Part shown: piece after piece, positions 7,584 through 15,660 of the stretch
Numbering within the stretch: position 1 is the stretch's first letter
How the letters are laid out: each line of letters begins with the position of its first letter
Assembly (NCBI GenBank): GCA_030619885.1
Contig: JAUXAN010000022.1
Span: forward strand, 1-40,660
DNA length: 40,660 bases
DNA from: a bacterium
GTDB taxonomy: Bacteria > Hydrothermota > DG-26 > JAUXAN01
Reading direction: 5' to 3'
Notes under the pieces: model-generated
Database searches by the model: none
Told to the model about the DNA's origin: nothing
Seen by the model: the letters and a program-made list of their open reading frames with translations, nothing else
Program-made: the position numbers and the translations under genes

Positions 7584-8607
7584 TGATGAGTTCCTCTGCT
7601 ATCTGCACTGCATTCAGTGCTGCACCTTTTCTTATATTGTCTGTTACTATCCACAAATTTATCCCGTTTGGAACTGAATCGTCTCTGCGGATACGACCAA
7701 CAGCGACCTCGTCTCTTTCATACATATATAGCGGAATTGGATAGTTTTGCTCATAGAGAAGAACGCCAGGAGAACTGCGCAGAATTTCCTTACACCCTTT
7801 AATTGTAAAGGGATGTACGAACTCTATGTTTACGGACTCACTGTGAGAGTAAAAGACAGGAACCCTCACAGCAGTAGCGGTTATTTTGAGCTTTGAGCCG
7901 ATGATTTTCTGTGTTTCTTTGATGAGTTTTTCTTCCTCCAATGTATAACCATTATCTCCAAAAGTACCAATCTGCGGCAGTAGATTGAACCCAATCGGGT
8001 ATGGGAAAACCGATGATTTGCTTCTGTATCTAATGTACAGCGTCCTGTCATACGACCCGTAAGGGTGGAAAGTTTCAAGAAATTCTTTACTCTGAGTTTC
8101 GAGTTCTTTAACTGCTTTATATCCTTTACCTGAAACAGATTGGTAAGTAGATACTACCACTCTCTTTATTTTGAATCTTTTATGCAGAGGTGCGAGCACC
8201 AACACAAGTTGAATTGTCGAACAGTTAGGATTTGCTATGATGCCTCTATTCTTTTTTATCATATCGCCATTCACCTCTGGGACTATGAGAGGAACTTCCG
8301 GAGAGAGTCTGAAATGGCTTGAATTGTCTATCACCACTGCTCCATTGTGAACAAATAGAGGGACAATTTTTTTACTCACCTCACTGCCTGCAGAGAAGAG
8401 TGCTATATCTGTCCCATTGAGATTGGAAGAAAAGAGGTCTTCTACCAGTACTCTTTTCCCTCTAAATAAGAGATAGCTGCCCGCTGATTTTTTTGATGCG
8501 AATAGTCTTATTGTGCCTACTGGAAAGTTTCTCTCTTCGACTGTTTTGAGCATATTTCTACCTACCAGTCCTGTTGCTCCTACAATTGCTATGTTATGTT
8601 CTTTCAT
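7576..8607 (-). CDS. asd: Aspartate-semialdehyde dehydrogenase
   Basis: Reduces aspartyl-4-phosphate to aspartate semialdehyde with NADPH, the second step of the lysine/threonine/methionine (and diaminopimelate) route. A 343-residue frame starts with KEHNIAIVGATGLVG (Rossmann loop). It has catalytic Cys129 in NPNCST, and the later VPVFYSHSESVNIEF carries the active-site His. ATG at 8607 is chosen because it follows the lysC stop by one base and begins right at the conserved N-terminus. It lies directly downstream of lysC, whose product supplies its substrate. Confidence 0.95.
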   Translation of the reverse strand: MKEHNIAIVGATGLVGRNMLKTVEERNFPVGTIRLFASKKSAGSYLLFRGKRVLVEDLFSSNLNGTDIALFSAGSEVSKKIVPLFVHNGAVVIDNSSHFRLSPEVPLIVPEVNGDMIKKNRGIIANPNCSTIQLVLVLAPLHKRFKIKRVVVSTYQSVSGKGYKAVKELETQSKEFLETFHPYGSYDRTLYIRYRSKSSVFPYPIGFNLLPQIGTFGDNGYTLEEEKLIKETQKIIGSKLKITATAVRVPVFYSHSESVNIEFVHPFTIKGCKEILRSSPGVLLYEQNYPIPLYMYERDEVAVGRIRRDDSVPNGINLWIVTDNIRKGAALNAVQIAEELING

Positions 8608-8608
8608 C

Positions 8609-9811
8609 TCACAGATTAAACCTTTTAACCAGTGCTTTAACTGCCTTATCCACACTCGCTTTTTCTAAAAGACAGGTAATTCTCATCTCGGAGGTAGTTA
8701 TAGATTCAATATGCACTCCTATCTTTGAGAATGTTTCAAATACTTTCGCCAGAATCTTACCGCTTGAGCCTATACCAGTTCCAATGAGGGAAATCTGTCC
8801 CAAATCTGTTCGTTCCTCCAATTTCTTTCCGTTGAATCTCATTAAGGCAGATTTGAGTAATTTCCGTGCTAAGAATAGATCTGCGCTATCAACAATAAAG
8901 GAAAGGTCGCACAGTCGTTTTCTTGTACCGTGAAAGAAAAATTTCACAGGAATCCCCTCTTTAGCCAACTCCGCCACTATTTGAGAAAAACAATGTGGAG
9001 TTCTTGGAACATCGAACAGAGTAACAGATGCAATCTTTTTATCAAAAGTAACTGCCCTCACTTCTGTTATTTCTATTGAATCTAAATTTTTAATCACCGT
9101 TTTTGACTTCTTCCCATTGAGCGATTTAATATTCACTGTTATGTTAGATTTCTCAGCGATCTCAACCGCCCTTTGATGAACCACCTTTGCACCAAGACTT
9201 GATAACTCGAGCATCTCCTTGTATGAAATGGCAGGAATCAGCTTTGAATTTGGCAGAATTTTCGGGTCGACTGAATGGACACCATCCACATCCTTGTAAA
9301 GGTCACAATTTTTTGCACCCAGGATCAGGGCGAGTGCAAGTGCGGTAATATCCGAACCACCCCTTCCGAGCGTTGTTACCTCTTTCGATTCACTAACCCC
9401 CTGAAATCCTGCAATTATCACTATCTTTCCTGCTTCTAATTCCTGTTTGACTCTATAAGGTCTTATATTCAAAATCTTAGCTTTAGTATGTTTCGTATCG
9501 GTGATGATACCACTCTGGGAGCCTGTAAAGGAGATAGCCTCATACCCTAAGGAATTTATTGCTATTGAGAGAAGTGACATAGAGATTCGTTCACCCGAAG
9601 TTAGAAGCATATCCAGTTCTCTTTTATTAGGCTCTGGATCAATCTTATTAGCCATTGAGATAAGTTTTGAGGTAGTATCCCCCATCGCAGAGACAATAAC
9701 GACTATATCTTCGCCTCTTCTTTTATCATCCGCTATCAAACGTGCAACTTTTTTAATCTTCTGAGGAGTTTCGAGACACTTACCACCAAACTTTTTAATC
9801 AAAATTCCCAT
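8609..9811 (-). CDS. lysC: Aspartate kinase
   Basis: Phosphorylates aspartate, the committed step of the aspartate amino-acid family. A 400-residue monofunctional enzyme. The N-terminal kinase domain opens with LIKKFGGKCLETP (usually KFGGTSV, so a variant nucleotide loop) and includes VIVSAMGDTTSKL, TSGERISMSLLS, GRGGSDITA and YKDVDGV. Two ACT domains follow from about residue 260 for feedback control. ATG at 9811 is preferred over an upstream TTG because a consensus promoter ends seven bases before it. It heads the operon lysC-asd-GWxTD-GWxTD. Confidence 0.94.
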   Translation of the reverse strand: MGILIKKFGGKCLETPQKIKKVARLIADDKRRGEDIVVIVSAMGDTTSKLISMANKIDPEPNKRELDMLLTSGERISMSLLSIAINSLGYEAISFTGSQSGIITDTKHTKAKILNIRPYRVKQELEAGKIVIIAGFQGVSESKEVTTLGRGGSDITALALALILGAKNCDLYKDVDGVHSVDPKILPNSKLIPAISYKEMLELSSLGAKVVHQRAVEIAEKSNITVNIKSLNGKKSKTVIKNLDSIEITEVRAVTFDKKIASVTLFDVPRTPHCFSQIVAELAKEGIPVKFFFHGTRKRLCDLSFIVDSADLFLARKLLKSALMRFNGKKLEERTDLGQISLIGTGIGSSGKILAKVFETFSKIGVHIESITTSEMRITCLLEKASVDKAVKALVKRFNL

Positions 9812-9846
9812 AGTTTTTAATATACTAAACAATCAAAATATGTCAA
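9812..9846 (-). promoter_or_regulatory. lysC promoter, leaderless layout
   Basis: On the minus strand TTGACA (9841-9846), a 16-base spacer and TATATT (9819-9824) are followed by seven bases before the ATG. There is no room for a leader attenuator or lysine riboswitch. Confidence 0.65.
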
Positions 9847-9885
9847 GGGCATAAAAATTTTTTTCAAAAAAGTGATAAAAAAGTC

Positions 9886-9943
9886 TTGACAAGAAAAGTA
9901 ACAAGTGTAAAGTAAAAGTGATAAATTAAATGGGGGTGAGAAT
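9886..9943 (+). promoter_or_regulatory. Promoter and ribosome binding site of CsgG-like gene
   Basis: TTGACA at 9886-9891, a 16-base spacer and TAAAGT at 9908-9913. A normal leader follows, with a G-rich ribosome binding site (GGGGGTGAG) before ATG 9944. It is divergent from the lysC promoter. Confidence 0.6.
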
Positions 9944-11089
9944 ATGAAAGGAAGCAGAGTTCTTTTAAGTGTGTTTTTAATTCTGCTTTTGATTGGTAAC
10001 TCATACGCTGCTGGTAAATGGTATGATCACTATGAAAAAGGTCTGAAACTGATGAAGCAGGGAAAATGGAGGTTGGCGATAGTCCAGTTTAAAAAGGCGA
10101 TAGCACAACAAGGTGAGGATAATTCACATATACGGACTTACGGTATGCACTTCATCAAGTATTTCCCACATAGAGAGATGGGGATAGCGCTCTACAAACT
10201 TGGACGTATGGGAGAAGCAGCGACACAGTTGGACATATCTTTGGCGCAGTCTTATTCAGAGAGGGCAGCCAAATACAGGAAGATAATAGGTGAAGGTGTG
10301 GTTCCAGCAAAACCAAAGCCACCGCCAAAACCTCCTGAAGAGGTTACTCCGCCATCCCCCCCACCACCAGAGACGCCTGTACCCACACCTATGGGAGCAC
10401 CCAAAGTGGGTGAGAGGATGCGTATAGCGGTTCTGCCATTCCAGAGTAAAGGTGCGGCTAAGGATTTGGGCGAGATAGTGCTCGATAAGATGATAACCTC
10501 TTTGGTGAATCTAAAGAGGTTCAATGTTATGGAAAGGGCAGAATTGGAGAAAATTATCGAGGAACAGAAATTAGGAATGACAGGTGTGCTTGATGCCTCG
10601 ACCGCAGCGGAGATAGGTAAAGGTATTGGACTGGATGGAATAATCCTTGGGAGTGTGACCGCTACGAAGAGTTCGGTGGGGATTGATGCTCGGGTTATAG
10701 ATACGGAGACTGCATCCATAGTCACTTCCAAAGATGCCTATTCAACATCGAGAAATATTCAGGATATAAAGACGATGGTGGATGATGTGGTTATGAAGAT
10801 ATATTCTGACTTGCCCATACTTGATGGTTATGTGATCAAAGTTGAAGATGAGAATTTTTACATAGATATTGGCTCATTGAAGGGTATGAGAAAGGGGATG
10901 AAATGCACCATATACAGAGAGGGAGAAGTAATAAAGCATCCAATTTCAGGCGAGATACTGGGTAAGAAGATAGACGAACTTGGTGAGGCGGTTACCACTG
11001 AGGTTTTTGAGAAGATGGCATGCTGCAGGATTGTGAAGACATCTGGAATAAGTGAAATTAAGATAGGAGACAAATTGGTAACGAAATGA
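9944..11089 (+). CDS. Exported protein with CsgG/FlgO-like domain
   Basis: 381 residues. A signal peptide is cleaved near residues 22-23 (LLLIGNSYAAG). A TPR-like helical part (about 25-120: EKGLKLMKQGKWRLAIVQFKKA) is followed by a proline-rich linker (about 124-150). The CsgG/FlgO-type domain (about 160-285) has MRIAVLPFQSKG, LDKMITSLVNLKRFNVMERAELEKI and GLDGIILGSV. A C-terminal ~90-residue beta domain resembles FlgT-C-like domains (DIGSLKGMRKGMKC, EIKIGDKLV). CsgG relatives form outer-membrane secretion pores or bind periplasmic partners. The absence of a lipobox Cys argues against a pore identical to curli CsgG. The exact role is not known. Confidence 0.8.
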   Translation: MKGSRVLLSVFLILLLIGNSYAAGKWYDHYEKGLKLMKQGKWRLAIVQFKKAIAQQGEDNSHIRTYGMHFIKYFPHREMGIALYKLGRMGEAATQLDISLAQSYSERAAKYRKIIGEGVVPAKPKPPPKPPEEVTPPSPPPPETPVPTPMGAPKVGERMRIAVLPFQSKGAAKDLGEIVLDKMITSLVNLKRFNVMERAELEKIIEEQKLGMTGVLDASTAAEIGKGIGLDGIILGSVTATKSSVGIDARVIDTETASIVTSKDAYSTSRNIQDIKTMVDDVVMKIYSDLPILDGYVIKVEDENFYIDIGSLKGMRKGMKCTIYREGEVIKHPISGEILGKKIDELGEAVTTEVFEKMACCRIVKTSGISEIKIGDKLVTK

Positions 11090-11338
11090 AGAAGTAGGTG
11101 GAAGAAAAAAAATAATGAGACACGGGATTCTCGATTATCACTATTTTTCCCGTGTTTATCCGTCCATTTCAGAGATGTCAACATCCGTTGTGCTCCGTGT
11201 GTTTATTTGCGGTTATCCACGTCTAAAAGGGGGTGGGAAAACTAAAAATAATATTTAGTTATTAACAAAAACAACAAGGATCCAGGATCGAGCATCCCAT
11301 ACGGGTCGTATGACCAGGATCCAGTAAGGGAGGAAAAA
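11090..11338. repeat. Decayed intergenic repeats
   Basis: No gene is seen. Segments such as CCGTGTTTATCCG and TTATTTGCGGTTATCCACG resemble decayed CCGTG...GTGGTTA dispersed repeats. CATACGGGTCGTATGACC at 11300-11317 recurs near 36100-36990, with short direct repeats of GGATCCAG around it. A Shine-Dalgarno (GGGAGGAA) just before 11339 belongs to the next gene. Confidence 0.5.
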
Positions 11339-12574
11339 ATGAAGAAATATATAGTTGTTCTATTTACCTTATTTTTAGTCTTGGGCTTGCATGCTCAAGA
11401 AAGTTTTAATCTGAAAGGCGCAGGTGCAAGGGCGTTGGGTATGGGTGGTGCGTTCATTGCTGTATGTGATGATGCCACCGCATCCTCATGGAACCCTGCA
11501 GGATTGACCCAGTTGAAAAGTCCTGAGGCTGCTTTCTCTTGTCTTTTTAATAAGACAAAATATGAGTATGACGTAGAGGATTTTGAAGAGACCGATATGT
11601 CCCACTTCGCTTTCAATTTTGGCAGTCTCGCTATGCCCCTTGTCGTTGCAGAAAAGAATCTGGTTGTAGCCATTGCATATCAGAGACATATAGATTTATA
11701 TTTCAAGGATGAATATGAATGGGCTGAAGGTTCGGATTACGATGAATATACCGAGGAAACTACTGGAGGGATAGATGCTATCTCACCTGCTGTTGGGATT
11801 CAACTTACCGACCAGATTGCGGCAGGGATTACTTTCAATCTATGGAGAGGCGGACCGAAGACCGAAAAGGATGAGGAAATTCACTATGACTATGCGTTTT
11901 ATGATGGATGGCTCGTTGATGATTACAATTACACATACGAAGGTGAAAGTGAAATGAAGTTTCCAGGATTTAACGCAATTCTCGGTGTATTGGTTGACTT
12001 CCCTCAAGTTAAGATAGGTGGAATAATAAGAACACCCGTTACTTTCTCGCGAGAAAAAGATAGTACATATTCTTGGAATGAATCTTTCTACTATCTAGGG
12101 ACATTGTATGAAGGGAGTGGTGATGACACTGGGGCTTGGGAGAGTGAACTGAAGTTTCCTATGATGATGGGGATTGGTATAGCGGCTCAACCGACACCAA
12201 ATTTGACAATTGCGTTCGACTATGATATGAGACCATATTCTAAGGCTGAAAAACAATATACAGTCACCGGTGAATACTACGATCCGGAATGGGAAGATTG
12301 CAATGAGATAAGATTGGGAATGGAATATCTCTTTATTGGACCAAACAGCGTGTTTCCAGTAAGATTCGGTTACAGAACAGACCCGAAATTCTACACAGAT
12401 GCCGAAGATGAACAGGTAGTAGGAAGAGTATTCTCATTTGGAGCAGGTTTGGTTATGGGAAATTTTATGATAGACGGCGCCCTCGAATATGGCTCTGCTA
12501 CAGCAGATTGGGGTGTAGTAGAAGAGACCGAGACATCTTTAAACTTCATTATCTCTGCCGTGGCACATTTCTGA
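11339..12574 (+). CDS. PorV/FadL-like outer membrane protein
   Basis: 411 residues. A signal peptide ends at about residue 19 (LGLHAQ). The mature start has the hallmark GAGARALGMGGAFIAV...DATASSWNPAGL of the OMPP1/FadL/PorV-PorQ group. Alternating strands then end in an aromatic residue (VAHF), typical of a 14-strand beta-barrel assembled by BAM. FadL members carry hydrophobic solutes; PorV acts in type IX secretion. The sorting domain at the window's right end makes the PorV-type role worth considering, but the sequence alone does not decide. GGGAGGAA precedes the ATG. Confidence 0.85.
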   Translation: MKKYIVVLFTLFLVLGLHAQESFNLKGAGARALGMGGAFIAVCDDATASSWNPAGLTQLKSPEAAFSCLFNKTKYEYDVEDFEETDMSHFAFNFGSLAMPLVVAEKNLVVAIAYQRHIDLYFKDEYEWAEGSDYDEYTEETTGGIDAISPAVGIQLTDQIAAGITFNLWRGGPKTEKDEEIHYDYAFYDGWLVDDYNYTYEGESEMKFPGFNAILGVLVDFPQVKIGGIIRTPVTFSREKDSTYSWNESFYYLGTLYEGSGDDTGAWESELKFPMMMGIGIAAQPTPNLTIAFDYDMRPYSKAEKQYTVTGEYYDPEWEDCNEIRLGMEYLFIGPNSVFPVRFGYRTDPKFYTDAEDEQVVGRVFSFGAGLVMGNFMIDGALEYGSATADWGVVEETETSLNFIISAVAHF

Positions 12575-12579
12575 TAGGA

Positions 12580-12601
12580 AACAGGGTCTAAAGACCCTGT
12601 T
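12580..12601 (+). terminator. Hairpin after PorV-like gene
   Basis: AACAGGGTCT and AGACCCTGTT with a 2-base gap, six bases after the stop codon. No T-tract follows, so intrinsic termination is uncertain. Confidence 0.45.
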
Positions 12602-12689
12602 CTACCTCTGTGAATGCAAAAAGAGGGGCGGTCTTCAGAACTTATTGACAACTAAAGAGTTAGCCGCAAAATTCGCAAAATTTTTGAAT

Positions 12690-12768
12690 GAGATTACGGA
12701 GTCTGTTCCGAGCCATTAGATTGCCACGCCCCAATAGGTAGTAAACATCTAACGGAGCTCGCAATGAC
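12690..12768 (-). repeat. GTCATTGC/GGCAATC element with swapped core
   Basis: On the minus strand it opens with GTCATTGCGAGCTCCG and closes with GGGGCGTGGCAATCT. The core (12729-12757) is a GTTAGA-family hairpin. The relative at 37101-37165 keeps the outer arms but has a different core. Confidence 0.6.
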
Positions 12769-12864
12769 AAAAAGGCAACTCTCGGTCAGCCTGTTGCCAA
12801 ATTTCTGGTTTTTATGGCATATTCAGTCTGATTATTCGTGTATTTTGTGGGTTTCTTTTTTGAC

Positions 12865-12893
12865 TTGACAGAGTTACCGAGAGTTGATATAAT
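12865..12893 (+). promoter_or_regulatory. Consensus nfo promoter
   Basis: TTGACA at 12865-12870, a 17-base spacer and TATAAT at 12888-12893, both exact consensus. The leader to ATG 12907 would be only about 7 bases. The spacer contains ACCGAGAGTTG (12876-12886), the right arm of an inverted repeat whose left arm is at 12776-12786. Confidence 0.75.
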
Positions 12894-12906
12894 TGTTGAA
12901 AGAGAT

Positions 12907-13749
12907 ATGAAATTTGGGTTTCATATATCTATTTCGGGTGGGTTTTCAAAGGTCGTTGAGAGAGCAAAAGTAAGAAGATGTGAGACCCTGCAACTTTTTT
13001 CAAGAAACCCACGCGGATGGAAGTGTACACCTTTGAATCAAAAAGAGGTAGATACATTTAAAAAGGATATTGAACTATCAGGAATAAATCCTATCTTCGT
13101 CCATATGCCCTATCTGCCAAATCTTGCATCACAGAAGAAAGAACTCTATAAAAATTCTATCTCTTCTCTTTGTGAAGGCCTCAAAAGGACGGAAAGGCTC
13201 GGTGCACCATTTCTCATTATGCATGTGGGCAGCCGTCTGGATGCACCCGAGCCTGTTGCACTCGATAGTATTACTAAAGGAATAAACGAATCTTTCAATA
13301 GGGTGAAAAACAAGGTCATTCTTCTTTTAGAAAATACAGCAGGGATGGGTTCTGAGGTCGGGTCTAAATTTGAACAGATAAAGAAAATTTTCGAACAGGC
13401 AGATGATAAAAGTCGTATGGGCGTATGTCTCGATACTGCACATACTTATGAGGCGGGATATGACCTTGCGAGTGAAGATGGACTGGAACGCACACTCGAC
13501 GAATTCGATAAATTGATTGGATTGAATAAACTACACCTTTTACATCTGAATGATTCAAAGACTACACTTAACTCACACAAAGATAGACACTGGCACATAG
13601 GTGAAGGGTATATAGGAATCGAAGGATTTAGAAGGATAATAAATCATCCACTGCTTGTGCATCTGCCTGGCATTATGGAGACACCAAGAAAAGATACAAA
13701 AGAAGACGAAAGAAATATGAAAGTTGTAAGAAATCTCAGAAAAGTATGA
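12907..13749 (+). CDS. nfo: Endonuclease IV (AP endonuclease)
   Basis: Cleaves DNA 5' to abasic sites in base-excision repair; a three-zinc TIM-barrel enzyme. The 280-residue length is typical. Zinc-ligand motifs appear in order: KFGFHISISGG, FVHMPYLPNLAS, LIMHVGS, LLLENTAGMGSEVG, GVCLDTAHTYEAGYD, HLNDSKTTLNSHKDRHWHIG, GIMETP. ATG 12907 is chosen because the conserved N-terminus begins there and a consensus promoter ends at 12893; the longer upstream frame would start before the promoter. The next gene overlaps by four bases. Confidence 0.95.
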   Translation: MKFGFHISISGGFSKVVERAKVRRCETLQLFSRNPRGWKCTPLNQKEVDTFKKDIELSGINPIFVHMPYLPNLASQKKELYKNSISSLCEGLKRTERLGAPFLIMHVGSRLDAPEPVALDSITKGINESFNRVKNKVILLLENTAGMGSEVGSKFEQIKKIFEQADDKSRMGVCLDTAHTYEAGYDLASEDGLERTLDEFDKLIGLNKLHLLHLNDSKTTLNSHKDRHWHIGEGYIGIEGFRRIINHPLLVHLPGIMETPRKDTKEDERNMKVVRNLRKV

Positions 13750-15122
13750 CAAATTTCTTGCTACTCCTTTTTGTAGTGAATACACTCCCTTTCCAGACAG
13801 CAAGGGTTGAGTTCAGCTGTTACACAAAAAATGGGATTGACTATTTTTACAGGGCAAAAAGAGAAATTAGCATCGATGCGGTAAGGTTGAAAGACCTCAT
13901 CCTCAATCTTGGGGTGAGTGAAGAAAACATCCTTACAGAAGGGTATCACCCTTTTCAGGTAAAGCACACCCTCGACTACATATTCAGGATGGATTTCACC
14001 CATTACAGTATTGGTCTGGTATATACTCACATCTGCAATCATAGCGTAGATAGAGAAGAGGGAAATGAGATGCAGTGGAATGTATTCGGTTTAAAACTGA
14101 TGAATGATGCCTTTTCTATATCGAGTGGAAAGGTTATGGGACCTATGTGGGCATCATCTACACACCAATGTGAATACGCGTGGGTGAATGAAGTTTCCTT
14201 GAGAAAACATATCTTTCAGCAAAGCTCCATAACCCCTTTTATTTTCTGTAAGATTTACAATCCAATTGATACCAGAGCCAAATTCAACTTCACTGTGGAA
14301 CTGGGCAGTGTGGTTCATCTTAAATGGATAGACTTGACACTCTTTTCAGAGTGGATGCAACTCTATGATGTCGAAGAAGCGAACGGTGAAAGGACTGTTC
14401 TTTCATCTGTGGGTTTGCGGATTGAAGATGCGAAAGAAGATAGATCTTCAGGGACGCTTGAGCTAGAGGCAAGTTATGGTGCTTATCTCAAAAATAGAAA
14501 TTTTGACTGGGACAGTGATATAAGTCTGAATTTGAATTTAGCAGAAGTAGGAAATTTGCAATTTTTCTTAAACACCAACACCTCTACAGTCAGTCCCAAA
14601 GGAAGGCAGATACCGAGGTATATATATTATTCGATAGAGCCAGGTGTCAGATATAGGATGAGGAACTGGTTCATTGAATTTTCTATGGCTAAAAACAGTA
14701 GACACGATGGCGACCTCTATGATGGGTATACAGAATATGCACTCTTGCCAATGGTGAGGATAGGGAGTGGTATAATCAACGATAGGCTTTTTAACTGGGA
14801 ACTTACTTACGGTAACAATCTCAGACATTTAGATTATGAGTGGATTACAAACGGTGCATTGAGGTTCAATTTGCAAGGTAGGGGAAAGAGAACCTTTTAC
14901 ACTATGTTTGGACACCAGTGGTTTGGAGGTATAATCTCTATCGGTGAATATGAGATTGAAGTTGGAACGGAATCTGAATCGTTATACAACTTCTCAATAT
15001 TCGTTCGACATCAAAAGAGATACAATGTAGAAAGATTTGGAACAGTTGGAGAAGAGCAGAATCTCATTGGTATAGGTTTCAAAAATCCTTCTCCCTTCCA
15101 CCGTATAATCAACAATTTTTAA
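13746..15122 (+). CDS. Unknown outer-membrane beta-barrel protein
   Basis: 458 residues, not recognised as a named family. A short signal peptide (NFLLLLFVVNTLPFQTA) precedes long runs of alternating polar and aromatic strands such as HTLDYIFRMDFTHYSIGLVY, FNWELTYGNNLRHLDY and TFYTMFGHQWFGGI. The chain ends in an aromatic residue (IINNF), as BAM substrates do. This pattern supports a beta-barrel in the outer membrane. It is translationally coupled to nfo through ATGA, although there is no obvious functional link to DNA repair. Confidence 0.7.
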   Translation: MTNFLLLLFVVNTLPFQTARVEFSCYTKNGIDYFYRAKREISIDAVRLKDLILNLGVSEENILTEGYHPFQVKHTLDYIFRMDFTHYSIGLVYTHICNHSVDREEGNEMQWNVFGLKLMNDAFSISSGKVMGPMWASSTHQCEYAWVNEVSLRKHIFQQSSITPFIFCKIYNPIDTRAKFNFTVELGSVVHLKWIDLTLFSEWMQLYDVEEANGERTVLSSVGLRIEDAKEDRSSGTLELEASYGAYLKNRNFDWDSDISLNLNLAEVGNLQFFLNTNTSTVSPKGRQIPRYIYYSIEPGVRYRMRNWFIEFSMAKNSRHDGDLYDGYTEYALLPMVRIGSGIINDRLFNWELTYGNNLRHLDYEWITNGALRFNLQGRGKRTFYTMFGHQWFGGIISIGEYEIEVGTESESLYNFSIFVRHQKRYNVERFGTVGEEQNLIGIGFKNPSPFHRIINNF

Positions 15123-15139
15123 TTTTTCCCCTTTTTCTC

Positions 15140-15187
15140 TTGACAATATTTTTTGTGAATGTATATTTCTTATAGAAGGGAGAAGAG
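15140..15187 (+). promoter_or_regulatory. Promoter of the CNB-pilT-selA-selB run
   Basis: TTGACA at 15140-15145, a 16-base spacer and TATATT at 15162-15167. A short leader with AAGGGAGAAGAG as ribosome binding site precedes ATG 15188. Confidence 0.65.
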
Positions 15188-15658
15188 ATGAAACACGGGA
15201 GGGAAACTTCCAGACAGAAGATTGTAGATTTCTTCAGTGAACACCACTATTTTTTTAATTTGACACCAAAAGAAAAGGCCTATTTAGCAAATCTCTGTTC
15301 AATTAAAAAGTATAAAAAAGACCAGGTAGTCTTTCAGGAAGGAGATATTGGCGATGCCCTCCATATCGTGAAAAAGGGCAATGTGAAGATATTTAAGACA
15401 GGTTTTTTAGGTGATGAAGCAATCGCAATGATGCCAGAAGGAGAGATATACGGTGAGATGTCGCTCATCGATTCTTATCCTCGTTCAGCAAACGCTAAAG
15501 CAGCGGTTGATACCGAAGTGCTAATAATAAAGAAAGAAAAATTCGAACTTTTAAAAAAAGAGAACCCCAGGTTAGCCATCAAATTGATGGCTCTTCTCTT
15601 AAAACTTCTCAGTCTTAGACTCAGAAGCACGACTTTAAAAGCATTACTCCGACTTTAG
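15188..15658 (+). CDS. Cyclic-nucleotide-binding domain protein without HTH
   Basis: 156 residues containing one complete CNB (Crp/Fnr-like effector) domain: KKYKKDQVVFQEGD, LHIVKKGNVKIFK, and the phosphate-binding-cassette position GEIYGEMSLIDSYPRSANAKA. The latter keeps the Gly-Glu and Arg-Ser of cAMP binders. After the domain there is only a short amphipathic helical tail rich in Leu, and no helix-turn-helix, so it is not a classical transcription factor. pilT follows two bases downstream. A role in controlling the PilT motor or another partner by a nucleotide signal is inference. Confidence 0.82.
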   Translation: MKHGRETSRQKIVDFFSEHHYFFNLTPKEKAYLANLCSIKKYKKDQVVFQEGDIGDALHIVKKGNVKIFKTGFLGDEAIAMMPEGEIYGEMSLIDSYPRSANAKAAVDTEVLIIKKEKFELLKKENPRLAIKLMALLLKLLSLRLRSTTLKALLRL

Positions 15659-15660
15659 AT

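Larger units (their letters stand above)
12575..12906. other. 332-base gene-free repeat and promoter region
   Basis: Contains a 10-bp stem hairpin (12580-12601), a decayed GCCGCAAA-type repeat (about 12655-12690), a GTCATTGC/GGCAATC element (12690-12768), an 11-bp inverted repeat (12776-12786 with 12876-12886) and the nfo promoter. No coding sequence is supported. Confidence 0.7.

Noticed and set aside
8608-8655. Upstream extension of aspartate-semialdehyde dehydrogenase
   Set aside because: It would overlap lysC; ATG 8607 directly follows the lysC stop and starts the Rossmann motif.
9812-9832. TTG start for aspartate kinase
   Set aside because: It would lie inside the promoter; ATG 9811 fits both the family N-terminus and the promoter spacing.
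12838-12906. Longer N-terminus for endonuclease IV
   Set aside because: The extra codons contain the exact consensus promoter, and the conserved N-terminus begins at ATG 12907.
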